DNA of 64,000 nucleotides from Pseudomonas sp. JM0905a (GTDB lineage Bacteria > Pseudomonadota > Gammaproteobacteria > Pseudomonadales > Pseudomonadaceae). Numbering within the stretch: position 1 is the first letter of the stretch; the number at the start of each line of letters is the position of its first letter. A program made the position numbers and the translations under genes. The stretch covers positions 33,376 to 97,375 of the forward strand of contig NZ_JACXBU010000013.1 of assembly GCF_014700075.1 (NCBI RefSeq), read 5' to 3'. This document shows, piece by piece, positions 42,741 to 51,221 of this stretch. The notes under the pieces were generated by a model. The model was not told the origin of the DNA and ran no database searches. It saw only the letters and a list, made by a program, of their open reading frames with translations.

Positions 42741-43567
42741 TGGGCACACAACATGGACAGGCGACGACGGCGTCGCAACCAGGGAACGCAATGACTCGTA
42801 TGAACCCCTCTGAAGACGGACACCGCATGTCGAACAGGCCCTACCTCTCCGTACTGATCCCGGCCAAGAACGAAGCCGAGAACCTGCCCACGCTGCTGGA
42901 AGAGATTCGCCATGCGCTTGTCGGCGAGTCGTTCGAAGTGATTGTGGTCGACGACGGCAGCACGGATAACACCGCCTCACGCCTGCTCGCCATCAAGCAC
43001 GCCGGCTACCCGCAATTGCGCGTCCTCAGCCATGACCGCTCGCTGGGCCAGAGCACCTCGATCTACCACGCGGCGCAGGCCGCCGAAGGCACCTGGCTGG
43101 CGACCCTGGACGGTGATGGGCAGAACGACCCGGCGGACATCCCCGGCATGCTGGCCATCGTCCGCGGCCCGGACGCCCCCATCAATCTCAAGCTGATCGC
43201 CGGCCACCGGGTGAATCGCCGCGATACCGCCAGCAAGCGCTGGGCCTCGCGTTTCGCCAACCGCCTGCGCGGCCGCCTGCTCAAGGACAACACCCCGGAC
43301 ACCGGTTGCGGCCTCAAGCTGATCGAGCGCGAAGCCTTCCTCCGCCTGCCCTATTTCGATCACATGCACCGCTTCATCCCGGCGCTGATCCAGCGCCACC
43401 AGGGCGGCATGCTGGTCCACCCGGTGAATCACCGCCCGCGTAGTGCCGGGGTTTCCAAGTACGGCAACCTGGACCGCGCCCTGGTGGGCATCCTCGACCT
43501 GTTCGGCGTCTGGTGGCTGATCCGTCGCACCCGCTTCAACACCACGGCCCGCGAACTGGAGGGCTGA
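42740..43567 (+). CDS. GT2 glycosyltransferase, dolichyl-phosphate-mannose-synthase type
   Basis: Protein of 275 residues from ATG 42740; ATG 42791 (with GGGA) and 42827 (MSNRPYLS) are also possible. The GT-A fold begins YLSVLIPAKNEAENLPTLLE, followed by VIVVDDGSTDNTA and LATLDGDGQNDPADIPGMLA (DxD-like metal site). The conserved DTGCGLKLIERE and SKYGNLDRALVGILDLFGVW end is shared with polyprenyl-phosphate glycosyltransferases such as DPM1, ArnC and RgtE. It would load a sugar, probably galacturonate given its neighbours, on undecaprenyl phosphate. No C-terminal membrane helices are seen. Confidence 0.88.
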   Translation: MGTQHGQATTASQPGNAMTRMNPSEDGHRMSNRPYLSVLIPAKNEAENLPTLLEEIRHALVGESFEVIVVDDGSTDNTASRLLAIKHAGYPQLRVLSHDRSLGQSTSIYHAAQAAEGTWLATLDGDGQNDPADIPGMLAIVRGPDAPINLKLIAGHRVNRRDTASKRWASRFANRLRGRLLKDNTPDTGCGLKLIEREAFLRLPYFDHMHRFIPALIQRHQGGMLVHPVNHRPRSAGVSKYGNLDRALVGILDLFGVWWLIRRTRFNTTARELEG

Positions 43568-43569
43568 GC

Positions 43570-45141
43570 ATGGGTCGCCTCTCGCCCGCCCTGGATGGAA
43601 CCGCCGAACCCGTGAGCCTGCTGAGCTCCCGGCGCATCTCGCTGCTGCTCCTGCTGTTGCTCGCCGCCGCGATGATCAGCGCGGGCCTCGGCATGCGCCA
43701 CCCGTCCAACGTAGACGAGGAGCGCTTCCTCGGCGTGGCCCTGGAGATGCTGCAGGGCGGAGACTGGCTGATTCCCCATCGCGCCGCCGAGATCTACCCG
43801 GACAAACCGCCGCTGTTCATGTGGGCCATCGCCAGCCTTGCCCGGCTCGGCATTTCGCCGACCATCGCGCTGTTCCTGCCGGCGCTGCTGGCCGGCCTGG
43901 TCACCGTCGCCTGCCTGCACGACCTCGGCGCGCGCCTGTGGAACCGCCGCGTCGGCGTGATCGCCGGCCTGCTGTTCCTCGCCACCTACCAGACCTACAG
44001 CATCCAGCGCGCCGGGCAGATCGACGGTTTCCTGCTCCTGTGGACCGCCCTCGGCCTGTACGGCATGGCCAGGCACCTGCTGCTGGGGCCGGCCTGGGGC
44101 TGGTTCTACGTGGCCTGCGCGGCCATGGGCTTCGGCATCATCAGCAAGGGCGTGGGCTTCCTCCCGGCGCTGATGTTCATTCCCTACGCCTTTGCCGCCC
44201 GCCGTGGCTGGCACGGCGTGGCGCGGATGCCGGGCGAAGGCCGCGCCTGGCTGCTCGGCCTGGTGGTGGCCCTGGCGGCCATCGGCACCTGGCTGCTGCC
44301 GCTGATCATCAAGGTGATACTGTTCGGCGACGAGGCCAGCCGCGCCTACCTCAACGAAATCCTCCTGCGCCAGACCGCCCACCGCTACGCCAACGCCTGG
44401 CACCACCGCGAACCCTTCTGGTTCTTCTTCACCCATGTGATTCCCAAGTACTGGCTGCCCCTGGTATTGGCCCTGCCCTGGCTGGTGCCGGCCTGGCGCC
44501 GCCAATTGGCCAAGCGTGACGGCCGTTACCTGGTGCTGCTGGGCTGGGTCGTGCTGGTGCTGATCTTCTTCAGCCTCAGCAGCGGCAAGCGCAAGCTCTA
44601 CATCTACCCCGCCCTGCCCGGCCTGGTGCTGGCCACTGCGCCCCTGGTGCCCTGGCTGCTGCGCCGCTGGTTCGCCAGCCGTCCGCGCGGTCGGAAGATT
44701 TTCATTGGTCTGGCCCTGTTCTGGTTCTTCGCCTGGTTCGCCCGGGGGTTCGTCGAGCCGATCAAGGAAGGCGTCAATCCGCGCCAGACCCTGATGATCG
44801 AGGTAGCCGATGTCACCAACGGCACCGAGCTGATGCTCACCCACTGGCGCGAGGGCCACTGGCTGTACGCGCGCCAGCCCCTGGTGCACTTCGGCATGGT
44901 TGGGCCACAGCAGGTGGAGAAAGCCGCCGAGTGGCTGCGCAGCCACCCCGGTAACTACGCGCTGATCCGGCCTGAAGACCTGCCCCGCTGCTTCAAGCCG
45001 GAACTGGCCAAGCGCGTTGGCGATGGTGACGACGAAGACTGGTACCTGGTGCAGGGCAACGCCGACAACGGCCAGTGCCAGGACGCCACGGCCCGGCAAC
45101 AGCAACCCTATCGATTCGCCTGGAAGCAACCACTCGACTGA
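43570..45141 (+). CDS. GT39-type (ArnT/Rgt-like) glycosyltransferase
   Basis: Inner-membrane GT-C enzyme of 523 residues with about 11-12 membrane helices. The first periplasmic loop has the ArnT/PMT acidic motif SNVDEERFLGVALEML, then IPHRAAEIYPDKPPLFMWAI. It moves sugars from polyprenyl phosphate to lipid A or other periplasmic acceptors. It starts 2 bp after the GT2 gene. In ArnT the donor is undecaprenyl-Ara4N; in Rgt proteins it is polyprenyl-galacturonate. The neighbouring ugd-epimerase pair and absence of arn genes favour galacturonate. Confidence 0.9.
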   Translation: MGRLSPALDGTAEPVSLLSSRRISLLLLLLLAAAMISAGLGMRHPSNVDEERFLGVALEMLQGGDWLIPHRAAEIYPDKPPLFMWAIASLARLGISPTIALFLPALLAGLVTVACLHDLGARLWNRRVGVIAGLLFLATYQTYSIQRAGQIDGFLLLWTALGLYGMARHLLLGPAWGWFYVACAAMGFGIISKGVGFLPALMFIPYAFAARRGWHGVARMPGEGRAWLLGLVVALAAIGTWLLPLIIKVILFGDEASRAYLNEILLRQTAHRYANAWHHREPFWFFFTHVIPKYWLPLVLALPWLVPAWRRQLAKRDGRYLVLLGWVVLVLIFFSLSSGKRKLYIYPALPGLVLATAPLVPWLLRRWFASRPRGRKIFIGLALFWFFAWFARGFVEPIKEGVNPRQTLMIEVADVTNGTELMLTHWREGHWLYARQPLVHFGMVGPQQVEKAAEWLRSHPGNYALIRPEDLPRCFKPELAKRVGDGDDEDWYLVQGNADNGQCQDATARQQQPYRFAWKQPLD

Positions 45142-45219
45142 TGGACCGATAACGGAGTGCGGCCCCTCACTGTGGGGGGGCTCGCGGCCGGTGCTCGTCC
45201 GAAGTACAGGATAAAAACA

Positions 45220-46179
45220 ATGAACAGTGCAGTTGAACTCAAGCGACACACCACCCGGCCGGGGCCGAACCTTCGCCGGCTCGCCCTCTGCGGACTGGGG
45301 CTGGCGGTCCTGCTCGCCGCCGTGGTCGCCACCGGCAAGTTCCACTGGCACCAGCGGGCCTGGTTCTACGTCACCAGCAACCTGCACGCGGACACCTGGG
45401 CGGGCCGCAGTGTCTGGCTGCCGGATTACCGCGTCGAGGTCGAGGCCCGTCCGGTGGAAGGGGTGAGCGACGACCTGTCCGCCATCGCCTTCGCCCCGGA
45501 CCGCAAGGGCCTGCTGGCGGTCACCAACGCACCACCGGTCAAGCTGCTGGAGCTGGACCACGAGGGAAAAATCACCGCGCAGTACCCGCTGGAGGGCTTC
45601 GAGGACGTCGAAGCCCTGGCCTACATGGGTGACGGCGAGGTAGTGGTGACCGATGAGCTGCAGCAGCAGTTGGTGTTCTTCCGCCTGCCCGGGCAGCCCG
45701 GCCAGGCCATCGACAAGCGCGACAGCCAGACCCTGGCACTGCCGCTGTCCTCCAGCGCCCATAACAAGGGCTTCGAAGGCGTGGCCTACGACGCCGCCCA
45801 CGACCGTATTTTCGTTGCCAAGGAGCGCGACCCGCGCCAGCTCTATAGCGTTTCCGGCGTCAAGGCGAGCCTCGGCGGCAAGTTGCAACTCAAGGTGGAA
45901 GACCTCAGCGACTGGATCGATCGCAGCGTCTTTACCAGCGATATTTCCGACCTGCATTTCGACGCCGCGACGGGGCACCTGCTGGTGCTCAGCCATGAAT
46001 CGAGGCTGGTGATCGAACTGGACGAGAACGGCGATCTGGTCAGCTTCCGCACCCTTCTCGGGGGCCTCGGCGACCTGAAGGAAAGCGTGGGCCAGGCCGA
46101 GGGCCTGACCCGGGATGACGCGGGCAATCTGTATGTAGTGAGCGAGCCGAACCTGTTCTACCGCTTCAGGAAGAACTGA
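45220..46179 (+). CDS. SdiA-regulated-domain protein (YjiK-like beta propeller)
   Basis: Protein of 319 residues with one N-terminal membrane helix (LALCGLGLAVLLAAVVATG, about 21-39) and a periplasmic propeller (DYRVEVEARPVEGVSDDLSA, FEDVEALAYMGDGEVVVTDE, NKGFEGVAYDAAHDRIFVAK, GQAEGLTRDDAGNLYVVSEP). The family, seen in YjiK, has no firm function. It is the last gene of the ugd operon and its 3' end overlaps the convergent PAP2 gene by 14 bp. A second membrane-anchored propeller is encoded at 38504. Confidence 0.82.
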   Translation: MNSAVELKRHTTRPGPNLRRLALCGLGLAVLLAAVVATGKFHWHQRAWFYVTSNLHADTWAGRSVWLPDYRVEVEARPVEGVSDDLSAIAFAPDRKGLLAVTNAPPVKLLELDHEGKITAQYPLEGFEDVEALAYMGDGEVVVTDELQQQLVFFRLPGQPGQAIDKRDSQTLALPLSSSAHNKGFEGVAYDAAHDRIFVAKERDPRQLYSVSGVKASLGGKLQLKVEDLSDWIDRSVFTSDISDLHFDAATGHLLVLSHESRLVIELDENGDLVSFRTLLGGLGDLKESVGQAEGLTRDDAGNLYVVSEPNLFYRFRKN

Positions 46180-46885
46180 CCGGTAGCGCGTCCCCGGCCT
46201 CCGCCGGCGCCGGTCGGTAGAGCACCAGGCGATAGCAGACCAGGCTGATCATCCAGTCGAACAACAAGGTCCAGACGTTGTGGGAGAGGAAATGCGCCCC
46301 CTGCATCATCCTCCCCAGGGAGAACAGGCTGCCAAGGGCCAGGGCGCCCACCAGCGCCACTCGTGCCAGGCGCGGACGACGGTCACGCAGGGCGAAGAAC
46401 AGCGCCAGCAAGGAGAAGCCGGCCGAGGCATGGCCGCCAGGCCAGCAGCGCCCCGGCTTGTCGACGTAGGGATGGTGCCCCACCAGCGGCGAGTATGGCT
46501 CGACGCCGCCGAACTCCTCCAGGCTCCAGGGGCATTGCACGGCGGTGACCGCCTTGAGTGGCGTGACGATGGCCGTGGACAGCCCCAGTGCCAATACCAG
46601 GTAGCCCAGCGGACGGCGCCACTGGCGCAGCCGGCTGGAGAGCAGGCTGGCGATGAAGCCGGCGATGGCCAGCACGCCGAGGCCGATCACCGCCTGCTTG
46701 GCGCGGTCGTGCAGCACGTCTTCGAGGAAGGCGCTGTGACGACCGATGAAGCCGGTCTGCGGGTCATAGAAGAGATGAGCAAGGGCGAAGTCGAGCCGCG
46801 GTACGTCAACCAGCAGCAGGAGCGCCATGGCCGCCAGCGGCAGGCCGCTCCAGAGCGCAAAATTGAAGGGGCGCGAGTGGGGCAT
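46166..46885 (-). CDS. PAP2-family membrane phosphatase
   Basis: Protein of 239 residues with six membrane helices. The three-part phosphatase signature is visible: KAVTAVQCPWSL (motif 1 region), PGGHASAGF (motif 2) and SLGRMMQGAHFLSHN (motif 3, with the catalytic His). Such enzymes act on undecaprenyl pyrophosphate, lipid A or phospholipids. In P. putida a PAP2 gene (PP_0900) is divergent from colR and ColR-controlled; here the same pair occurs. The start at 46885 (MPHSRPFNFALWSG) fits; the open frame upstream is a shadow of the regulator gene. It converges with the SdiA-domain gene. Confidence 0.9.
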   Translation of the reverse strand: MPHSRPFNFALWSGLPLAAMALLLLVDVPRLDFALAHLFYDPQTGFIGRHSAFLEDVLHDRAKQAVIGLGVLAIAGFIASLLSSRLRQWRRPLGYLVLALGLSTAIVTPLKAVTAVQCPWSLEEFGGVEPYSPLVGHHPYVDKPGRCWPGGHASAGFSLLALFFALRDRRPRLARVALVGALALGSLFSLGRMMQGAHFLSHNVWTLLFDWMISLVCYRLVLYRPAPAEAGDALPVSSS

Positions 46886-46955
46886 CGTGAAGTCCTGGGT
46901 GAGGAAGGTCCGCCGCAGTCTGGCCTCCCTCGTGTGAGCAACTGGTAAAGGTCTT

Positions 46956-46971
46956 GTGAAAAAAGCATCAA
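46956..46971 (-). promoter_or_regulatory. ColR-box-like site between PAP2 and colR-like genes
   Basis: On the minus strand TTGATGCTTTTTTCAC matches YYNASNNYTTTTTCAC with one mismatch. It ends 71 bp before the PAP2 ATG and lies 32 bp before the regulator start, so it could control both directions. Confidence 0.6.
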
Positions 46972-47002
46972 CGGCACCCCGGTGCCGGACAGGGGGCAGC
47001 AC

Positions 47003-47686
47003 GTGCGCATACTGATCATCGAAGACAACCGCGACATCCTCGCCAACGTGCTGGACTACCTCCAGCTCAAGGGCTACAGCGTCGACTGCGCCCAGGACGG
47101 TCTCTCCGGCCTGCACCTGGCGACCACCCAGCACTACGACCTGATCGTGCTGGACATCATGCTGCCCGGCATCGACGGCCTGCAGCTGTGCAACCGGCTG
47201 CGCCAGGAAGCGCGCCGCGATACCCCGATCATCATGCTCACCGCCCGCGACACCCTGGAGGACCGCCTGGCCGGGCTCAGATCCGGTGCCGACGATTACC
47301 TGGTCAAGCCCTTCGCCCTGTCCGAGCTGGTGGCGCGCATCGAGGCCGTGGTACGGCGCAGCCACGGCGGGCGCAAGCGCCAGCTGCAAGTGGCCGACCT
47401 CAGCTACGACCTCGACACCCTCGAAGCCACCCGTGCGGGCCAGATCATCAAACTCAACCCCCTCGGCCACAAGCTGCTCACCACCCTGATGCGCAGGAGC
47501 CCGGCCGTGGTCCGCCGCGAAGTGCTGGAAGAAGCCCTCTGGGGCGACAACTGTCCAGACAGCGACAGCCTGCGCAGCCATATCCACCAACTGCGCCAGG
47601 CCCTCGACAAACCCTTCCCCCGCCCGCTTCTGCACACCATCCATGGCGTCGGCTACCGGCTGGCGGATCTGGAAGAACGGGACTGA
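47003..47686 (+). CDS. colR: ColR-like response regulator without an adjacent sensor kinase
   Basis: OmpR/PhoB-family regulator of 227 residues. Receiver domain: MRILIIEDNRDILANVLDYL, phospho-acceptor Asp51 in LIVLDIMLPGIDG, Thr in IIMLTARD and Lys in YLVKPFALSEL. Winged helix: KLNPLGHKLLTTLMRRSPAV and SLRSHIHQLRQALDKPF. Sequence and the divergent PAP2 neighbour match ColR, which in Pseudomonas responds to metal and envelope stress and controls lipid A modification genes. The start is GTG at 47003, behind AGGGGG. Usually colS follows directly; here the next gene is an MFS transporter, so this may be a ColR paralogue. Confidence 0.82.
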   Translation: MRILIIEDNRDILANVLDYLQLKGYSVDCAQDGLSGLHLATTQHYDLIVLDIMLPGIDGLQLCNRLRQEARRDTPIIMLTARDTLEDRLAGLRSGADDYLVKPFALSELVARIEAVVRRSHGGRKRQLQVADLSYDLDTLEATRAGQIIKLNPLGHKLLTTLMRRSPAVVRREVLEEALWGDNCPDSDSLRSHIHQLRQALDKPFPRPLLHTIHGVGYRLADLEERD

Positions 47687-47878
47687 GGTAGGGCAGATTC
47701 AGAGGCCAATCCGGTACGGCTGTGTGGCGGGGGGCCGAAGCCTCGGTGCGCACAGCGCACCCTGCGGTTCGGACCGAGCTGGAGGGGTCGGCATTGTGCT
47801 CGGCACGAATTTGCCCTCACAGTTTCCTGCCGCTCTTCTTGCCTAACCTGATAGCAGCCGCACCAACAGGACAGGGAC

Positions 47879-49057
47879 ATGCCCGCTACCACAACTACCT
47901 CCCGCATCCCGCGCACGGTCTGGGCGCTGGGTTTCGTCAGCCTGTTCATGGACCTTTCCTCCGAACTGGTGCACGGCCTGCTGCCGCTGTACCTGGTGGG
48001 CAGCCTGGGCGCCAGCATGCTCGCCGTTGGGCTGATCGAAGGCCTGGCCGAAGCCACCGCCCTGGTGGTCAAGGTCTTCTCCGGGGCCATCAGCGACTAC
48101 CTGGGCAAGCGCAAGGGCCTGCTGCTGTTTGGCTACGGCCTGGCAGCCCTGACCAAACCCCTCTTCCCGCTCGCCGGTTCCGCTGACCAGGTACTGCTCG
48201 CCCGCCTGCTGGACCGGGTCGGCAAGGGAATCCGGGGCGCGCCACGGGATGCCCTGGTGGCCGATGTCGCCCCGCCGGAAATACGCGGCGCCTGTTTCGG
48301 CTTGCGCCAGTCCATGGATACCGTTGGCGCCTTTCTCGGGCCACTGCTGGCGATCCTGCTGATGACGCTGCTGGCTGGTGATATCCGCCTAGTGCTCTGG
48401 TTCGCCGTGCTGCCGGCCCTGGTATCCGTGGCCTGCATCCTGGTCGGCGTGCAGGAACCCGACGCTTCCCGGCCTTCCCGGCACCTGCGTTCGCCCGTCC
48501 GCTTCCGCGCCTGGCGCAGCTTTCCCGCAGCCTACTGGTGGGTGGTGGGCCTGGGCGCCCTGTTCAGCCTGGCCCGCTTCAGCGAAGCCTTCCTTGTGCT
48601 GCGGGCGCAGGACGCCGGTTTTTCCACCACCTGGGCTCCCCTGGTGATGGTGGTGATGGCGGGGTTCTACATGCTGTCGGCCTATCCGGCCGGCAAGCTC
48701 TCCGACCGAATCAGCCCGACGGGGTTGCTGGCGTTTTCCCTGGTACTGCTGATCGTCGCCGACCTGCTGCTGGCCCGTGCCGGCTCCCCCGCCCTGCTGC
48801 TGGCCGGCGTCGCCTTCTGGGGCCTGCACATGGGTTTCAGCCAGGGCATCCTCGCGGCACTGGTGGCCGAAACCACCCCGGCGGACCTCAAGGGCACCGC
48901 GTTCGGCCTGTTCAACCTGGCCAGCGGCGCCGCCCTGCTGGTGGCCAGTGTGCTGGCCGGCTGGCTGTGGCAGAGCCTGGGCGCGGCCAGCACCTTCCTT
49001 GCCGGTGCGGCTTTCTGCGTGGCGACGCTCCTGCTGCTGGTGCTGCGTCGGCGCTAA
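47879..49057 (+). CDS. MFS transporter
   Basis: Major facilitator of 392 residues with 12 predicted membrane helices. Motif-A-like loops are SGAISDYLGKRKGLLLFGYG and, in the second half, AGKLSDRISPTGLLAFSLVL; LDRVGKGIRGAPRDALVADV is typical of a subgroup of drug/unknown transporters. It is monocistronic, with an ACAGGGAC site 3 bp before the ATG and 192 bp after the ColR-like gene, where colS would normally be. Substrate unknown. Confidence 0.88.
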   Translation: MPATTTTSRIPRTVWALGFVSLFMDLSSELVHGLLPLYLVGSLGASMLAVGLIEGLAEATALVVKVFSGAISDYLGKRKGLLLFGYGLAALTKPLFPLAGSADQVLLARLLDRVGKGIRGAPRDALVADVAPPEIRGACFGLRQSMDTVGAFLGPLLAILLMTLLAGDIRLVLWFAVLPALVSVACILVGVQEPDASRPSRHLRSPVRFRAWRSFPAAYWWVVGLGALFSLARFSEAFLVLRAQDAGFSTTWAPLVMVVMAGFYMLSAYPAGKLSDRISPTGLLAFSLVLLIVADLLLARAGSPALLLAGVAFWGLHMGFSQGILAALVAETTPADLKGTAFGLFNLASGAALLVASVLAGWLWQSLGAASTFLAGAAFCVATLLLLVLRRR

Positions 49058-49105
49058 TCGAAAGTCGAGCTGCCCTCCCTGCCTGCCGGCGCGAACCTTG
49101 GTCCG

Positions 49106-49438
49106 ATGGCCCGGGGCGGGTGCCGCCCGCCCCTGGGCTGGCACGCCCAGGGCAAGGAAGCCTGGGCGCTGGTGGCCGCCAGCGTGCTAGTGGCGCCGTT
49201 GTTCCTCTGGGCGCCCTGGCTGTGCCTGACGCTGTGGTACTGCACCGGCAACTACTACTTCACCCACAAGAAGGCCCACGACCATCCCGACTGGGCGCGC
49301 AAGCACCTGCCCTGGCACTACGACCACCACATGGGTCCCAACCCGCAAGCCAACTGGTGCATGACCAAGCCCTGGTTCGACTGGGTGTTCGGCACGCGGG
49401 AGCATTTCGTGGGGAGGGAGCGGGAGGCGGCTTCTTGA
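49106..49438 (+). pseudogene. 5'-truncated fatty acid hydroxylase/sterol desaturase-like gene
   Basis: The 110-residue frame contains only the C-terminal half of a fatty acid hydroxylase: NYYFTHKKAHDHPDWARKHL, then PWHYDHHMGPNPQANWCMTK-PWFDW. HKKAH and HYDHH are two of the His clusters that bind the di-iron centre. The membrane region and first His cluster expected upstream are missing: the frame begins in unrelated Pro/Arg-rich sequence 49 bp after the MFS stop. It is most likely a remnant after deletion. Confidence 0.7.
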
Positions 49439-49463
49439 AACCGAGGTTCCGAGCTGCCTGAAA

Positions 49464-49560
49464 CACCCTCACCCCCGGCCCCTCTCCCAATAGGAGAGGG
49501 GTGACTCGCGCCGGCCATCGCCGACTTCGGCACATACCCTGTGGGGGCGAATTCATTCGC
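49464..49560. repeat. REP/BIME repeat with long hairpin
   Basis: CCCCTCTCC-CAATA-GGAGAGGGG is a perfect 9-bp stem, followed by GTGGGGGCGAATTCATTCGC. The same hairpin type is part of the 35.2-kb tandem units and the 59.0-kb hairpin. Confidence 0.8.
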
Positions 49561-49898
49561 AGAAAGGCTCGAACTCCGGGCTAGCCGCAACCACCCTCAC
49601 CCCAACCCCGCTCTGCGCCCCGGCCTGGTCGCTTCGCGCTCAGGCGTTCATCGGCACTGGAAGCGGTGCTTCCAAAAGCGTGCCTCTTCACCCCAGAGGG
49701 AGAGGGGGCTGTCCGTGCGGGCCTCCGGGCTGGTGCGTTCCCTGTGGGGGCGAATTCATTCGCCAAGCGGGCCGCAGGTCCGCCCACGCTGCACTTTGCG
49801 CATTCCTGATATCGCCTCCCCTTCCCCCGCCTTAACGTTTCTCCCGCAGGCACGGGGCTCCCGTGCCCGCTCGACAACAACAATAAGGAACCACCGCC
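49561..49898. other. Intergenic region before the permease operon
   Basis: Contains a second REP half-site at 49741-49786 and C-rich repeat debris (49590-49720) with imperfect hairpins. No gene is seen. The promoter of the amino-alcohol operon must lie between about 49790 and 49880; no clear sigma boxes were found. Confidence 0.5.
49741..49786. repeat. Single REP half-element
   Basis: GTGGGGGCGAATTCATTCGC followed by CAAGCGGGCC-GCAGGTCCGCCC. The inverted partner is missing, unlike in the other REP pairs of the window. Confidence 0.75.
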
Positions 49899-51221
49899 AT
49901 GCTCAAGAAAGCCGTACTCGGCTGGCCCCAGATCGCGGGGCTCGGAATCTCCCTGGTGATCGCCGGCCAGTTCTCCGGCTGGAATTTCGGCCTCGCCGAC
50001 AACGGCTGGGCCAATATGCTCCTGGCCACCCTGCTGATGGCCGCGCTGAGCTGTGGGCTGGCGCTGTGCATCAGCGAGCTGTCCACCGCCATGCCCCATG
50101 CCGGCGGCGTATTCGCCTATGCGCAAAGCGCCTTCGGCCCCTTCGTCGGCTACCTGGTGGGCTCGGCCTGCGCCCTGGCTCTGACCATCGGCACCGGCGC
50201 CGCCGCCACCTTCGTCGCCTCCTACATGGAATCGGTGTTCGGCTTCGGCGGTTGGCCGGTGAAGCTGGCGCTGTTCGCACTGATCATCGGCGTGCATATC
50301 CGTGGCGTCGGCGAGGCCCTGGGATTCACCCTGCTGGCGGGCGCCATCGCCGCCGCGACGCTGTTGGTGTTCGGCGCCGCCATGGTGCCGCACCTGGACG
50401 TCGTCAACCTGACCGGCACGACCGGCAGCTTCGGTGACGCCCTCAGCCTGCGCGGCATCTTCGCCTGCGTCCCCTTCGCCATCTGGATGTTCATCTGCAT
50501 CGAGCAGGTCAGCTCCGCCGCCGAGGAAGCGGCCGATCCGGGTCGCAGCATGTCCCGCGGCATCATCGCAGCCGTCGCGACGCTGTTGCTGACGGCCATT
50601 ACCGTGCTGATCTGCGCACCGGGCGCAGCGGGCGTGCAGGTGGTGGGTTCGGCAGCGGACCCGCTGTACGCCGCCATGACCCACAGCGGCGGCCATGACG
50701 AATCGAGCTGGCTGGCCCAACTCGTGGGCATCGGCGCCATCTGCGGCCTACTGGCCACCTTCTTCTCGGTGGTGTATTCGGCGTCCCGCCAGCTGTTCGC
50801 CCTCTCCCGCGACGGCTACCTACCGGCCGCACTGGCACGCACCAATCGCCGTGGCTCGCCCTATGTCGCACTGCTGGCACTGGCCGCCGTCGGCCTGCCG
50901 CTGACGCTGGTCAGCCCGGAAAAACTGCTGCTGTGCGTGGTGCTGCTGCTCTGCACCTGCCACTTGTTCCTGTTCGCTGCCTACATCCGCATGCGCCGCA
51001 CCCATGCCCACCTGGCGCGGCCGTTCCGCCTGCCCGGCGGCCCGGTGATCGCGAGCATCGGCATGCTGCTGACGCTGATGGTGATCGCCGCCTGCTTCCA
51101 GCTGGAAGTCGAAATGCTCAGCGCCCTCGCCGTGCTGGCCGTCCTGCTGGTCATCAACTACCTGGTGCGCGCCTCGCGCGGCGCCAAGCCCATTGCCTCG
51201 GAGAATCCCGATCATGTCTGA
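49899..51221 (+). CDS. APC-family permease, probably for ethanolamine or a related amino alcohol
   Basis: Transporter of 440 residues with about 12 membrane helices. The N-terminal block GLGISLVIAGQFSGWNFGLA and ISELSTAMPHAGGVFAYAQS are typical of the ethanolamine-permease/EAT branch of the APC superfamily. It is the first gene of an operon; its end overlaps the aminotransferase-fold gene by 8 bp. With a phospho-lyase and kinase behind it, it should import the amino alcohol that they degrade. Confidence 0.88.
   Translation: MLKKAVLGWPQIAGLGISLVIAGQFSGWNFGLADNGWANMLLATLLMAALSCGLALCISELSTAMPHAGGVFAYAQSAFGPFVGYLVGSACALALTIGTGAAATFVASYMESVFGFGGWPVKLALFALIIGVHIRGVGEALGFTLLAGAIAAATLLVFGAAMVPHLDVVNLTGTTGSFGDALSLRGIFACVPFAIWMFICIEQVSSAAEEAADPGRSMSRGIIAAVATLLLTAITVLICAPGAAGVQVVGSAADPLYAAMTHSGGHDESSWLAQLVGIGAICGLLATFFSVVYSASRQLFALSRDGYLPAALARTNRRGSPYVALLALAAVGLPLTLVSPEKLLLCVVLLLCTCHLFLFAAYIRMRRTHAHLARPFRLPGGPVIASIGMLLTLMVIAACFQLEVEMLSALAVLAVLLVINYLVRASRGAKPIASENPDHV

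Noticed and set aside
43429..45996. 855-codon open frame on the minus strand opposite the glycosyltransferase genes
   Set aside because: Antisense shadow of the GT2, GT39 and SdiA-domain genes, with Gln/Gly/Ala low complexity and no known domain.
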